Notes: generated by a model not told the origin, from the sequence alone. Positions 1 through 5,776 are shown, numbered from the stretch's first letter. The stretch: DNA of 7,457 nucleotides from Methanobacteriota archaeon (GCA_016212785.1 JACRDW010000157.1:1-7457), one strand, 5' to 3'. Numbers and translations are program-made.

Positions 1-1899
1 ACCCAGATGATGGCTGAAGACTACCTGAGAATGGGTATTCTAAAGGTTCAGAAGAGTGAACTTCCGGAGCCATATAAGCCGGAAGAGGAGTTCTCTAAGA
101 GTATCCTGGTAGTAGGTGGTGGCATAGCAGGAATTACTGCTGCTGCGGAAGCTGCCAAAGCCGATTATGATGTCTTCCTGGTAGAACGGGGCGAATCTCT
201 CGGCGGCTGGGTTACCCAGCTTTACAAGCAAGCGCCTACAAAACCCCCCTACACAGACCTCGAAGAGCCAGAGATTAACAAGTACATAAAAGAAATTCAA
301 CAGAATCCTAAGGTTAAGGTTTATACCTCTTCGCTCATAGAAAAGATAGTCGGTGGTCCTGGTCTGTATAGTGTATTTATAAAAAAGAATGGGACTGTCG
401 AGACCGTCAGAGCCGGTGCTATTGTTTTGGCTTCCGGTTTTAAGCCCTATGACGCTGCAAAGCTTGATCATCTCGGGTTTGGTAAATATCCTAACGTGAT
501 AACAAACTATATGATGGAGGAAATAGCCTCAAAGGGACAAATCGTACGTCCCTCTGATGGCAGGCCTGTCAAGGCCGTTGCCTTTATACAGTGTGCGGGG
601 CAGAGGGATGAGAATCATCTGCCTTACTGTTCAGCAACCTGCTGTGTTGAGTCTCTCAAACAGGCGAAATACATAAGGAACCAAGACCCGGATTCAAAGA
701 CTTTCATATTCTACAAAGATATGAGAACGCCGGGTCACTATGAGTACTTTTATAAGAGCATCCAAGATGATCCAGGAGTATTTTTAACAAAGGGAGTCGT
801 TAAGAGCATAACAGAGGATGAGAATAAGAATCTCCTTGTCGAGGTAGAAGATACCCTCTTAGGTGAAACAATCGTAGTGAATGTTGACCTTGTTGTTTTA
901 GCTACAGGTATGGTCCCGGTAACAGCCCTTGGCAAGGAAGAACTCTCACCTGGAGTAAAACCTGGAGACGAATTCATTCCCTACGTTATGATTGAATCGG
1001 ACGTACTGAACCTCGAATACCGACAGGGCGGAGAGGTGCCTGTTCTTTTTAAAGGATATCCTGACTCTAACTTCATCTGTTTCCCCTATGAAACTCGAAG
1101 GACGGGCATTTACGCTGCTGGCACAGTAAGAGCTCCCATGGATATACCCTCTGCCATGATAGATGCCACAGGAGCAGCCCTTAAGGCAATCCAGTGTGTT
1201 GAAATGACAGCGAGGGGAGAGGCTGTGCACCCAAGAGTTGGAGATACATCATATGTAGAAATCTTTATGCAAAAATGCACCCAGTGTAAGAGATGCACGG
1301 AGGAGTGTCCTTTCGGCGCTATTAATGAGGATGAAAAGGCAAACCCGCTTTATAATCCAACTCGTTGCAGAAGATGTGCAATCTGTATGGGTGCATGTCC
1401 TGAGAGGATTATGTCCTTTAAGAACTATTCAGTTGACATAATCGGAACTATGGTCAAGAACATCGAGGTGCCTGGAGAAGAGGAAGAGAAGCTGAGGGCT
1501 ATTGTTTTTACCTGCGAGAATGATGCCTATCCTGCACTGGATTTAGCAGCAATCAACCGAATTCGCTATACTCCTTTTATAAGGGTAGTTCCTCTGAGAT
1601 GTCTTGGTTCCTTTAACTTGGTGTGGGTGGCTGATGCCCTCTCTAAGGGTATTGACGGTGTACTCCTCTTAGGCTGTAAATATGGTGACGATTACCAGTG
1701 CCACATGGCCACGGGAAGCCATCTTGCTAAAATCAGGGTGTCAAAGGTTGCAGAAACGCTCGATAGACTAAAGCTTGAGTCTGAAAGGATTCAAATGGAA
1801 CAGATATCCATCTCAGATTATTTCAAAGTACCACAGATAATAGACAACTTTTTGGAGAAATTGAAGGAAATTGGTCCCAACCCCTATAAAGGATTTTAG
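1..1899 (+). CDS. qmoB: QmoB-like HdrA/MvhD fusion flavoprotein (5' end outside the window)
   Basis: Soluble flavin and iron-sulfur subunit of the Qmo complex, which in sulfate reducers passes menaquinol electrons towards APS reductase. The frame is open from base 1, and the text before the first ATG (base 7) reads like the interior of HdrA-type proteins, so that ATG is probably not the start; about 100 N-terminal residues are likely missing. Counting from base 7: FAD-binding GGGIAG at 37-42; HdrA cysteines C196, C208, C212 and C213; a second nucleotide-binding ATG motif at 299-301; GTVRAPMDIP at 372-381; two 4Fe-4S ferredoxin motifs (C424/427/430/434 and C454/457/460/464, each followed by P). 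The C-terminal MvhD-like domain starts near 490, with C503 (CEND), C532, C557 and C565 as likely 2Fe-2S ligands. The CENDAYPALD motif and the GPNPYKGF ending are typical of QmoB rather than plain HdrA. qmoC follows after 10 bases. The natural electron acceptor is inferred, since no aprAB is visible. Confidence 0.9.
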   Translation, partial: TQMMAEDYLRMGILKVQKSELPEPYKPEEEFSKSILVVGGGIAGITAAAEAAKADYDVFLVERGESLGGWVTQLYKQAPTKPPYTDLEEPEINKYIKEIQQNPKVKVYTSSLIEKIVGGPGLYSVFIKKNGTVETVRAGAIVLASGFKPYDAAKLDHLGFGKYPNVITNYMMEEIASKGQIVRPSDGRPVKAVAFIQCAGQRDENHLPYCSATCCVESLKQAKYIRNQDPDSKTFIFYKDMRTPGHYEYFYKSIQDDPGVFLTKGVVKSITEDENKNLLVEVEDTLLGETIVVNVDLVVLATGMVPVTALGKEELSPGVKPGDEFIPYVMIESDVLNLEYRQGGEVPVLFKGYPDSNFICFPYETRRTGIYAAGTVRAPMDIPSAMIDATGAALKAIQCVEMTARGEAVHPRVGDTSYVEIFMQKCTQCKRCTEECPFGAINEDEKANPLYNPTRCRRCAICMGACPERIMSFKNYSVDIIGTMVKNIEVPGEEEEKLRAIVFTCENDAYPALDLAAINRIRYTPFIRVVPLRCLGSFNLVWVADALSKGIDGVLLLGCKYGDDYQCHMATGSHLAKIRVSKVAETLDRLKLESERIQMEQISISDYFKVPQIIDNFLEKLKEIGPNPYKGF

Positions 1900-1909
1900 G
1901 AGGTAAAAG

Positions 1910-3001
1910 ATGGAAGGGCAAATGATAGCGCCAAATTTGAAGTTTGTAAAGGATGTTATTGCATCGGGTGGAGAATCACTAAAAAAGTGCTTCCAGTGCG
2001 CAACATGCTCGGTAATGTGTTCCATATCCCCTGACAAAAAGCCGTTTCCGAGAAAAGAAATGATATGGGCTCAGTGGGGATTAAAAGAAAGGTTAATAAA
2101 AAATCCTGACATCTGGCTCTGCCACGAGTGCAACGACTGCACCGCCTATTGTCCAAGAGGGGCGAAGCCAAGCAACGTTTTTGCTGCGCTGAGAAGTCTC
2201 AGCATTCAGCACTATGCATTTCCAAGATTTATGGGAAAGGCGATGAGCGATGCAAAATACCTGCCGTTTCTTTTTGCGCTTCCAGTTATTATCTTCCTCG
2301 CCGTTCTCCGGGCCATTGGAAACCTGAAAATTCCTCCCGGAGAAATCGTCTTCTCGAAGTTCATCCCGATTAAATACGTTGATACCATTTTCATGCCGGT
2401 TGCTGGTTTTGTTCTGCTCTCATTTGCAGTCGGGTTGTCTAGATTCTGGAGAGACATTAAGCCCGCGCCCAAGGGAAACTTCCCGAAGGCATTTTTCTCG
2501 GCGCTCATTGAAATACTGACGCACGGCAGATTCAAGAAATGCGGAGTAAACAAAATTAGATATTATGCGCACCTCGGCATTTTCTACGGCTTTGCAGGAC
2601 TTTTCCTCGCAACCAATCTTGTTCTTGTCTACTTATACGTACTCGGTGTAAAAACGCCTCTGCCTATATCGAATCCTGTGAAAATACTTGCAAACCTAAG
2701 CGCACTGCTGCTGTTTGTTGGTATAACCTTAGTCGTCTACAATAGGCTTACGAATAAAGACGCAAGCAGGGGCACTTATTTCGACTGGAATTTGATATTG
2801 GCGATTTATGCAGTAACCATATCAGGAATACTCACCGAGGTGGCGAGGCTTGTGAACATTGCAAACGCAGCTTATCCGCTCTATTTTATTCACTTAGTAT
2901 TCGTCTTCTACCTCATCGCCTACCTTCCGTACTCCAAGCTCGCCCATTTGCTATACAGAACTACGGCGATGGTTTACGAGAAGTATTCCCAGACGATGTG
3001 A
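1910..3001 (+). CDS. qmoC: QmoC-like membrane subunit: HdrC-type Fe-S domain fused to HdrE/NarI-type cytochrome b
   Basis: Membrane anchor and quinone-reactive subunit of the Qmo complex, 363 residues, the expected size. The cytoplasmic N-terminal HdrC-like domain has two 4Fe-4S motifs: C27-C30-C33-C37 and C71-C74-C77-C81-P. The segment between them (PFPRKEMIWAQWGLKERL) and the following CPRGAKP are strongly QmoC-like. From about residue 115 to the end there are roughly six hydrophobic helices of HdrE/NarI type. H205, H221, H328 and H346 are candidate heme b ligands by position; which ones bind heme cannot be told here. C37 is followed by S rather than the usual P. The start is firm: AGGAGGT (1898-1904), overlapping the qmoB stop, lies five bases before the ATG. 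The gene is probably co-transcribed with qmoB. A 24-base gap separates it from the next gene, with no visible terminator. Confidence 0.92.
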   Translation: MEGQMIAPNLKFVKDVIASGGESLKKCFQCATCSVMCSISPDKKPFPRKEMIWAQWGLKERLIKNPDIWLCHECNDCTAYCPRGAKPSNVFAALRSLSIQHYAFPRFMGKAMSDAKYLPFLFALPVIIFLAVLRAIGNLKIPPGEIVFSKFIPIKYVDTIFMPVAGFVLLSFAVGLSRFWRDIKPAPKGNFPKAFFSALIEILTHGRFKKCGVNKIRYYAHLGIFYGFAGLFLATNLVLVYLYVLGVKTPLPISNPVKILANLSALLLFVGITLVVYNRLTNKDASRGTYFDWNLILAIYAVTISGILTEVARLVNIANAAYPLYFIHLVFVFYLIAYLPYSKLAHLLYRTTAMVYEKYSQTM

Positions 3002-3025
3002 AAATTGTAGATTAAAGGTTGACGC

Positions 3026-3511
3026 ATGAACCAAAGCATTAGAGTAATAATTGGAGTAGCAGTTATCAGCTCCCTCGTATTTGGATTTGTGCAGTTAAAA
3101 GAATCGCAGAAAGAGGAAACGAAGAGCAGTGCAGATTTGATAGCAAGTGCGCTTTCAAAGAAAGGAATATTTGTTGAGGAGATACTTATTACAACAGGCT
3201 CAGAGGCTTCGAAGGCGTTTGACGCTGAAATCTTGGGCTCAAAAATTGCACTTGTTATGTTCAGAATTTCAGGCGGAAGCGCTGAAGAAAAGTTAAAGGA
3301 ATATGTAACCGCTGTATACACAACTTTCGATGCCGACCCGACGCTTGAGGGGGTAATGGCTTTCGATGTTAACTTTGCAGAAGCTTCTGGCACTGCCCTA
3401 ATAATATATGCCAATAGAACCAGTGCAGAAAGAGTTAGAAACAGCAATCTTGCGCCTGAGGAAATACTCAACGAGTGGAGGCTTATAGAATACACCAGAC
3501 TCCAAAAATGA
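3026..3511 (+). CDS. Hypothetical protein with one N-terminal membrane segment
   Basis: I do not recognise this family. The 161-residue product has one hydrophobic segment at about residues 7-24 after a short polar start. A charged linker (KESQKEETK) follows, then a soluble domain of about 120 residues that looks mixed alpha/beta. There are no cysteines, so it is not a lipoprotein by lipobox, and no metal-binding or catalytic motif stands out. It is probably a single-pass anchored protein; its orientation is unclear because both flanks of the helix are weakly charged. The ATG is preceded by a modest AGGTTG (3016-3021). The stop overlaps the rnp4 ATG as ATGA (3508-3511), suggesting translational coupling. 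Lying 24 bases after qmoC and fused to the translation cluster, it could belong to either. Codon-scale composition looks like a real gene, and no stop interrupts it. Confidence 0.75.
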   Translation: MNQSIRVIIGVAVISSLVFGFVQLKESQKEETKSSADLIASALSKKGIFVEEILITTGSEASKAFDAEILGSKIALVMFRISGGSAEEKLKEYVTAVYTTFDADPTLEGVMAFDVNFAEASGTALIIYANRTSAERVRNSNLAPEEILNEWRLIEYTRLQK

Positions 3512-3801
3512 AATATAATAAAATCGCATCGGAGCGCATCGAAATACTAATGCAGAGAGCAGAAGAAGCGTTTGCGCAGGACAAAAAGAGAGCAAACCGC
3601 TACGCAGAACTTGCAAGAAAAATTGGTATGCGCTATAACGTGCGCCTGCCTAAAAAATGGAGGCGGCGGATATGCAGAAAGTGCTCTGCGTTTCTCAAGC
3701 CGGGCAGCAACTGCAGGGTGCGCATATATAAAAGCAGGGTTATTATTACATGCTTGGAATGCAAGAACGTTGTTAGGATTCCCTACGCAAAGGAGGATTG
3801 A
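3508..3801 (+). CDS. rnp4: Ribonuclease P protein component 4 (Rpp21 homologue)
   Basis: Protein subunit of archaeal RNase P, which binds the catalytic RNA and helps cut 5' leaders from pre-tRNAs. The 97-residue product has the family layout: two basic N-terminal helices (ASERIEILMQRAEEAF, then RANRYAELARKIGMRYNVRLP), a basic KKWRRRICRKC stretch, and a zinc ribbon. The zinc ligands are expected to be C56, C59, C82 and C85; C69 in the conserved NCRVRI segment is extra. I chose the ATG at 3508 rather than the upstream ATG at 3475, because MKYNK matches the usual N-terminus and the ATGA overlap with the preceding gene gives a coupling mechanism. No Shine-Dalgarno is visible there, so initiation may depend on reinitiation. 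The end of the gene contains the S19e ribosome binding site. Confidence 0.93.
   Translation: MKYNKIASERIEILMQRAEEAFAQDKKRANRYAELARKIGMRYNVRLPKKWRRRICRKCSAFLKPGSNCRVRIYKSRVIITCLECKNVVRIPYAKED
3724..3734 (+). promoter_or_regulatory. Possible internal TATA box upstream of S19e
   Basis: ATATATAAAAG lies inside rnp4 about 70 bases before the S19e ATG. It resembles an archaeal TATA element. A transcript starting about 25 bases downstream would have a leader of roughly 45-50 bases. The same bases encode the conserved RIYKSR stretch of Rnp4, so the match may be coincidental, and no convincing BRE was identified. Confidence 0.25.
3791..3796 (+). promoter_or_regulatory. Ribosome binding site deciding the S19e start
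   Basis: AGGAGG lies within the last codons of rnp4, six bases before the ATG at 3803. It fixes the S19e start well downstream of where the open frame begins, and agrees with the family N-terminus (MTIYDVPA). Confidence 0.85.
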
Positions 3802-3802
3802 T

Positions 3803-4336
3803 ATGACCATATATGATGTTCCGGCTTCGGTTGTAAAAGATATTGCAGAGGAGCTGAAAAAAATAGAAGCTGTTAAACCTCCGGAGTGGTCGCAGTTCGT
3901 AAAGACCGGCGGAGATAGAGAGAGGAGACCGGAGAACGCAGACTGGTGGTATGTGCGAAGCGCCTCGGTGCTGAGAAAGATAAGAATTTACGGTCCTATT
4001 GGAATTCCCACGCTGAGAAGGAAATACGGCGGGAAAAAAAACAGGGGGCACAATCCTGAAGCTATGAGGAGAGGCAGCGGCACGATTATTAGAAACGTGA
4101 TTCATCAGCTGGAAAAGGCAGAGCTGCTCAAAAAAACTAAGGAGGGGAGAGTTGTCACTCCAAAGGGCATCGCCCTGCTGGACAAAATTTCCCATAAAGT
4201 TAAAGCAGTGACTCAGGTAAGCGAGGTTAAGAAAGATGCAGGAAGACCTGGAGGAGCTAAAGAGGAGAAGGCTGCTAGAGCTCCAGCAAAGGCTGCAAGA
4301 AGAAAGGGCGAAAGACGAGCAAAGGCAGCTAATTGA
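3803..4336 (+). CDS. rps19e: Small ribosomal subunit protein S19e, with unusual Ala/Lys/Arg-rich C-terminal tail
   Basis: Protein of the archaeal/eukaryotic small ribosomal subunit with a winged-helix-like fold; in eukaryotes it is needed for small-subunit maturation. Family landmarks are all present: YDVPA at 4-8, KPPEW (25-29) then FVKTG (32-36), DWWYVR at 47-52, a GPIGIPTLRRKYGG-type segment, NRGHNP, and GRVVTPKG near the end of the core. The product is 177 residues against roughly 150 usual in archaea. The excess is residues 145-177, with 11 alanines and 11 Lys/Arg in 33 positions, encoded entirely within the PDCD5 gene in another frame. A one-base shift near bases 4190-4230 would stop the protein at 4209, 4218 or 4228, close to normal length, so an indel or sequencing error is a live alternative. 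The start is set by AGGAGG at 3791-3796. Confidence 0.94.
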   Translation: MTIYDVPASVVKDIAEELKKIEAVKPPEWSQFVKTGGDRERRPENADWWYVRSASVLRKIRIYGPIGIPTLRRKYGGKKNRGHNPEAMRRGSGTIIRNVIHQLEKAELLKKTKEGRVVTPKGIALLDKISHKVKAVTQVSEVKKDAGRPGGAKEEKAARAPAKAARRKGERRAKAAN

Positions 4337-4562
4337 GCTCCAGAGAAGGTCCATATTAATGGAGGTTCTCACTCCGGAAGCGAGGAGCAGGCTTGCAAAT
4401 GTAAAGATAGCCAAGCCGGAGTACGCTGTCCAGATAGAGAACCTGCTTATTCAGCTCGCACAGAGCGGTCAGCTGAAGCAAAAAATCGGCGATGCGCAGC
4501 TGAAGCAAATCCTTGGAAAAATCTCAGAGAAGAAGAGAGAGTTCAGAATTAGGAGGATGTGA
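4236..4562 (+). CDS. PDCD5/TFAR19-family DNA-binding protein
   Basis: Small basic helical protein of the family that includes human PDCD5 and archaeal relatives reported to bind DNA; its cellular role in archaea is not established. The 108-residue product is the usual length. An acidic/basic N-terminal helix (EDLEELKRRRLLELQQRLQ) is followed by the conserved core LTPEARSRLANVKIAKPEYA, then ENLLIQLAQSGQL, and a basic KKREFRIRRM tail. The ATG at 4236 matches the family start. GAGGT (4223-4227) lies eight bases upstream, inside S19e. The first 101 bases are also read as the end of S19e in another frame. The stop shares one base with the next start (TGATG). The position between S19e and the L39e/L31e genes is conserved in euryarchaea. 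Confidence 0.92.
   Translation: MQEDLEELKRRRLLELQQRLQEERAKDEQRQLIELQRRSILMEVLTPEARSRLANVKIAKPEYAVQIENLLIQLAQSGQLKQKIGDAQLKQILGKISEKKREFRIRRM
4551..4556 (+). promoter_or_regulatory. Ribosome binding site deciding the PP-loop gene start
   Basis: AGGAGG, encoding the last two arginines of the PDCD5 protein, lies five bases before the ATG at 4562. The GTG at 4559 is only two bases away and is too close, so ATG 4562 is preferred. Confidence 0.75.
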
Positions 4563-5149
4563 TGGAAGAAGTAGCTGTCCTCTACAGCGGGGGCAAGGAC
4601 AGCTCCCTTGCGGCACATATGCTGAGCAAGTACTGCAAGGTAAAACTTCTTACCGCCAGCTTCGGAATACTCGATTCCTGGAAATATGCGGAAGAATCTG
4701 CAGAGATGATCGGATTTGAGCACGAAGTAAAAAAATTTGAGAGAAACATTATCGAAGAGGCTTCGGAGATGATAATCAAAGACGGCTTCCCAAAAAATGG
4801 GATAAATTTTATTCACAGGCAGGTTTTAAGCGCAACCGCAAAAGAAAACAAGCTCGTAGCAGACGGCACGAGAAGAGATGACCGGGTACCCTGGCTGCAG
4901 CTTAACGAGATAAGAAGCTTAGAAGATACGTACGGAGTGGAATATCTTGCCCCTCTCCGTGGGCTTGGATACAAAACAATAAATAGATTAGCTATCAAAA
5001 TCTTTAAAATAGAAGAAGGTGAGTCAGAAAAAATTCAGCGCGCAGACTATGAGGCAGAAATCAGGACGATCTTAAAAGAAAAAGGATACGAGGTAAAAAA
5101 TTTTTTTCCTGCTCACAAACAATCTCGAGTAATAGGAATGCGTAGGTGA
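4562..5149 (+). CDS. PP-loop ATPase-family protein (COG2117-like), function unknown
   Basis: Predicted ATP-pyrophosphatase-fold enzyme of the kind that adenylates a substrate, often a tRNA base in related families. The true substrate of this archaeal family is not known to me. The 195-residue product opens with a beta strand and the PP-loop SGGKDSS at 9-15. Other conserved-looking segments are [14 protein letters not shown] in the middle, [11 protein letters not shown] starting at residue 100, an EEGES motif, and the C-terminal HKQSRVIG at 185-192. It lacks the zinc-binding cysteine pairs and THUMP domain seen in several tRNA thiolases. It is coupled on both sides: one-base overlap with the PDCD5 stop, and four bases to L39e. 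That fixed place in the ribosomal cluster hints at a role in RNA or translation (inference). An A6T7 run (5095-5107) lies near its 3' end. Confidence 0.85.
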   Translation: MEEVAVLYSGGKDSSLAAHMLSKYCKVKLLTASFGILDSWKYAEESAEMIGFEHEVKKFERNIIEEASEMIIKDGFPKNGINFIHRQVLSATAKENKLVADGTRRDDRVPWLQLNEIRSLEDTYGVEYLAPLRGLGYKTINRLAIKIFKIEEGESEKIQRADYEAEIRTILKEKGYEVKNFFPAHKQSRVIGMRR

Positions 5150-5150
5150 T
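5144..5150 (+). promoter_or_regulatory. Ribosome binding site of L39e
   Basis: AGGTGAT matches the anti-Shine-Dalgarno consensus (GGAGGTGAT) and lies three bases before the ATG at 5154. A nearer-upstream ATG at 5149 overlaps the PP-loop stop but reads only five codons (MIWVR) before a stop, so it is not the L39e start. Confidence 0.75.
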
Positions 5151-5153
5151 GAT

Positions 5154-5306
5154 ATGGGTAAGGTAGAGCTACCGAGAAAATTGAGACTTGCAAAAGCTAT
5201 GAAGCAGAATAGACCGGTGCCAATCTGGGTGGCTGGAAAAACCATGGGCAAGGTCAGAACACATCCAAAGCGGCATCACTGGCGCAGAAGCAAGCTGAAG
5301 GTCTAA
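5154..5306 (+). CDS. rpl39e: Large ribosomal subunit protein L39e
   Basis: Tiny, very basic protein of the archaeal/eukaryotic large subunit; in known ribosome structures it lies in the wall of the peptide exit tunnel. The 50-residue product is the normal size. It contains the family signatures [17 protein letters not shown], and [18 protein letters not shown] at the C-terminus; the WRRSKLKV ending is near-invariant. It starts at ATG 5154, four bases after the PP-loop stop. In many archaea L31e follows at once; here a 224-base spacer intervenes. Confidence 0.96.
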   Translation: MGKVELPRKLRLAKAMKQNRPVPIWVAGKTMGKVRTHPKRHHWRRSKLKV

Positions 5307-5343
5307 TTGTCAGCATGTCGCAGCCAAGCTTTTCAAACAACTT

Positions 5344-5366
5344 GACGTAGGGATTGTCCCTACGTC
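5344..5366 (+). repeat. Perfect 10-bp hairpin with 3-base loop
   Basis: GACGTAGGGA (5344-5353) and TCCCTACGTC (5357-5366) are exact reverse complements around TTG. This is the strongest inverted repeat seen in the window. No T-run follows, so it does not look like a terminator. As a palindrome it could equally act at DNA level. Confidence 0.8.
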
Positions 5367-5405
5367 TGTCTTCTCGAATGGCTGCTCGTGCCGACACCCA
5401 CGTTA

Positions 5406-5424
5406 CACTTGCCAAAGGCAAGTG
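5406..5424 (+). repeat. Perfect 8-bp hairpin with AAA loop
   Basis: CACTTGCC (5406-5413) and GGCAAGTG (5417-5424) are exact reverse complements around AAA. The GCAAGTG arm recurs in the repeat before aIF6 (5813-5819), which may be chance. Confidence 0.75.
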
Positions 5425-5488
5425 CTGAGAATCGGTCAAGATTCCGATAGGAAGCTGGCGAGAAATGTCATCTTCCTGGCGGAAGAGC

Positions 5489-5520
5489 GAGTGAGAAACG
5501 AACGGAGTGAGTTTCGAACG
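5489..5520 (+). repeat. Tandem 16-base repeat, two copies, with AAA/TTT swap
   Basis: Copy 1 (5489-5504) is GAGTGAGAAACGAACG and copy 2 (5505-5520) is GAGTGAGTTTCGAACG. They are adjacent and identical except that AAA is replaced by TTT. The swap creates an inverted pair, GAAAC (5495-5499) with GTTTC (5511-5515), so the array can fold on itself. It ends ten bases before the L31e ATG, and its last G is the first base of the likely ribosome binding site (GAGG, 5520-5523). Confidence 0.85.
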
Positions 5521-5530
5521 AGGGATTGAA

Positions 5531-5770
5531 ATGGAGAGAATCTATGTTGTTCCACTGGGAGACGTCAGGAAGGTTCCCAGCAGAAAAAGGTCTGCAAATG
5601 CGGTTAGGTTTGTCAAGGCATTCCTGGCAAAACATATGAAAGGCGATGTTAAATTGGATGCCGCCTTAAACGAAAAGCTGTGGGAGAAAGGCATGCGAAG
5701 CATACCTTCAAAAATAAAAGTTAAGGCAACGAAGCAGAAGGACGGGAGTATTTTAGCTACCCTTGCGTGA
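5531..5770 (+). CDS. rpl31e: Large ribosomal subunit protein L31e
   Basis: Protein of the archaeal/eukaryotic large subunit, located near the exit of the peptide tunnel where targeting factors dock. The 79-residue product shows the family pattern: [12 protein letters not shown] at the start, [18 protein letters not shown] in the middle, [14 protein letters not shown], then [15 protein letters not shown]. The ATG at 5531 fits the family N-terminus; the frame's earlier ATG at 5507 lies inside the tandem repeat and would add non-homologous residues. GAGG (5520-5523) is correctly spaced. The last codon and stop lie inside the first copy of the 14-base repeat (5763-5776). Both flanks therefore carry foldable repeats, which could affect its translation or that of aIF6. 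Confidence 0.95.
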   Translation: MERIYVVPLGDVRKVPSRKRSANAVRFVKAFLAKHMKGDVKLDAALNEKLWEKGMRSIPSKIKVKATKQKDGSILATLA

Positions 5771-5776
5771 GCAAGT
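5763..5776 (+). repeat. 14-base direct repeat, copy 1 (over the L31e stop)
   Basis: TTGCGTGAGCAAGT, identical to 5805-5818. As RNA it can form CUUGC-GUGA-GCAAG (from base 5762), a 5-bp stem capped by a GNRA-type tetraloop. The L31e stop codon TGA (5768-5770) sits in the loop. Confidence 0.8.

Larger units (their letters stand above)
5307..5530 (+). ncRNA. Structured spacer between L39e and L31e; possible leader or small RNA
   Basis: This is the longest non-coding stretch in the window, with no credible ORF on either strand. It holds several inverted repeats in order. TGTC+GCAGCCA (5316-5326) can pair with TGGCTGC (5379-5385) and GACA (5393-5396), enclosing a perfect 10-bp hairpin (5344-5366). 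Then come an 8-bp hairpin (5406-5424), a weak 5-bp one (ATCGG 5431-5435 with CCGAT 5444-5448), a 6-bp one (TCTTCC/GGAAGA, 5471-5486), and a tandem repeat (5489-5520). Together they could fold almost end to end. It may be the L31e leader, a processed RNA or a decayed small insertion. It matches no RNA family I can name: no tRNA, no clear C/D or H/ACA box set, no RNase P or SRP RNA. No poly-T terminator or clear TATA box was seen. The RNA assignment is inference from pairing alone. Confidence 0.35.

Noticed and set aside
40..471. Minus-strand open frame opposite qmoB
   Set aside because: Antisense to the conserved FAD-binding region of qmoB; composition is typical of a shadow frame.
3572..3802. 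Upstream extension of the S19e frame by 77 codons
   Set aside because: It lies wholly within rnp4 in another frame, and AGGAGG at 3791-3796 plus the family N-terminus place the start at 3803.
5149..5166. Five-codon reading frame (MIWVR) overlapping the L39e start
   Set aside because: It arises from the TGATG junction and is too short to support; the site works as the L39e ribosome binding region.
5344..5366. Intrinsic terminator after L39e
   Set aside because: The hairpin is strong but no T-run follows, and archaeal termination depends mainly on T-runs rather than hairpins.
5316..5396. H/ACA guide RNA
   Set aside because: There is a lower stem, an internal loop and an upper hairpin, but no kink-turn near the apex. 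The only ACA (5394-5396) is nine bases past the lower stem rather than directly after it.
5254..5439. Minus-strand open frame of 61 codons across L39e and the spacer
   Set aside because: It overlaps the near-invariant end of L39e in antisense, has no ribosome binding site I can see, and its text matches no family I know. Decay of a small insertion cannot be excluded, but nothing supports a gene.
5511..5520. tRNA T-arm (TTTCGAAC resembles TTCGA)
   Set aside because: No acceptor, D or anticodon arm fits on either strand; the motif is explained by the tandem repeat.
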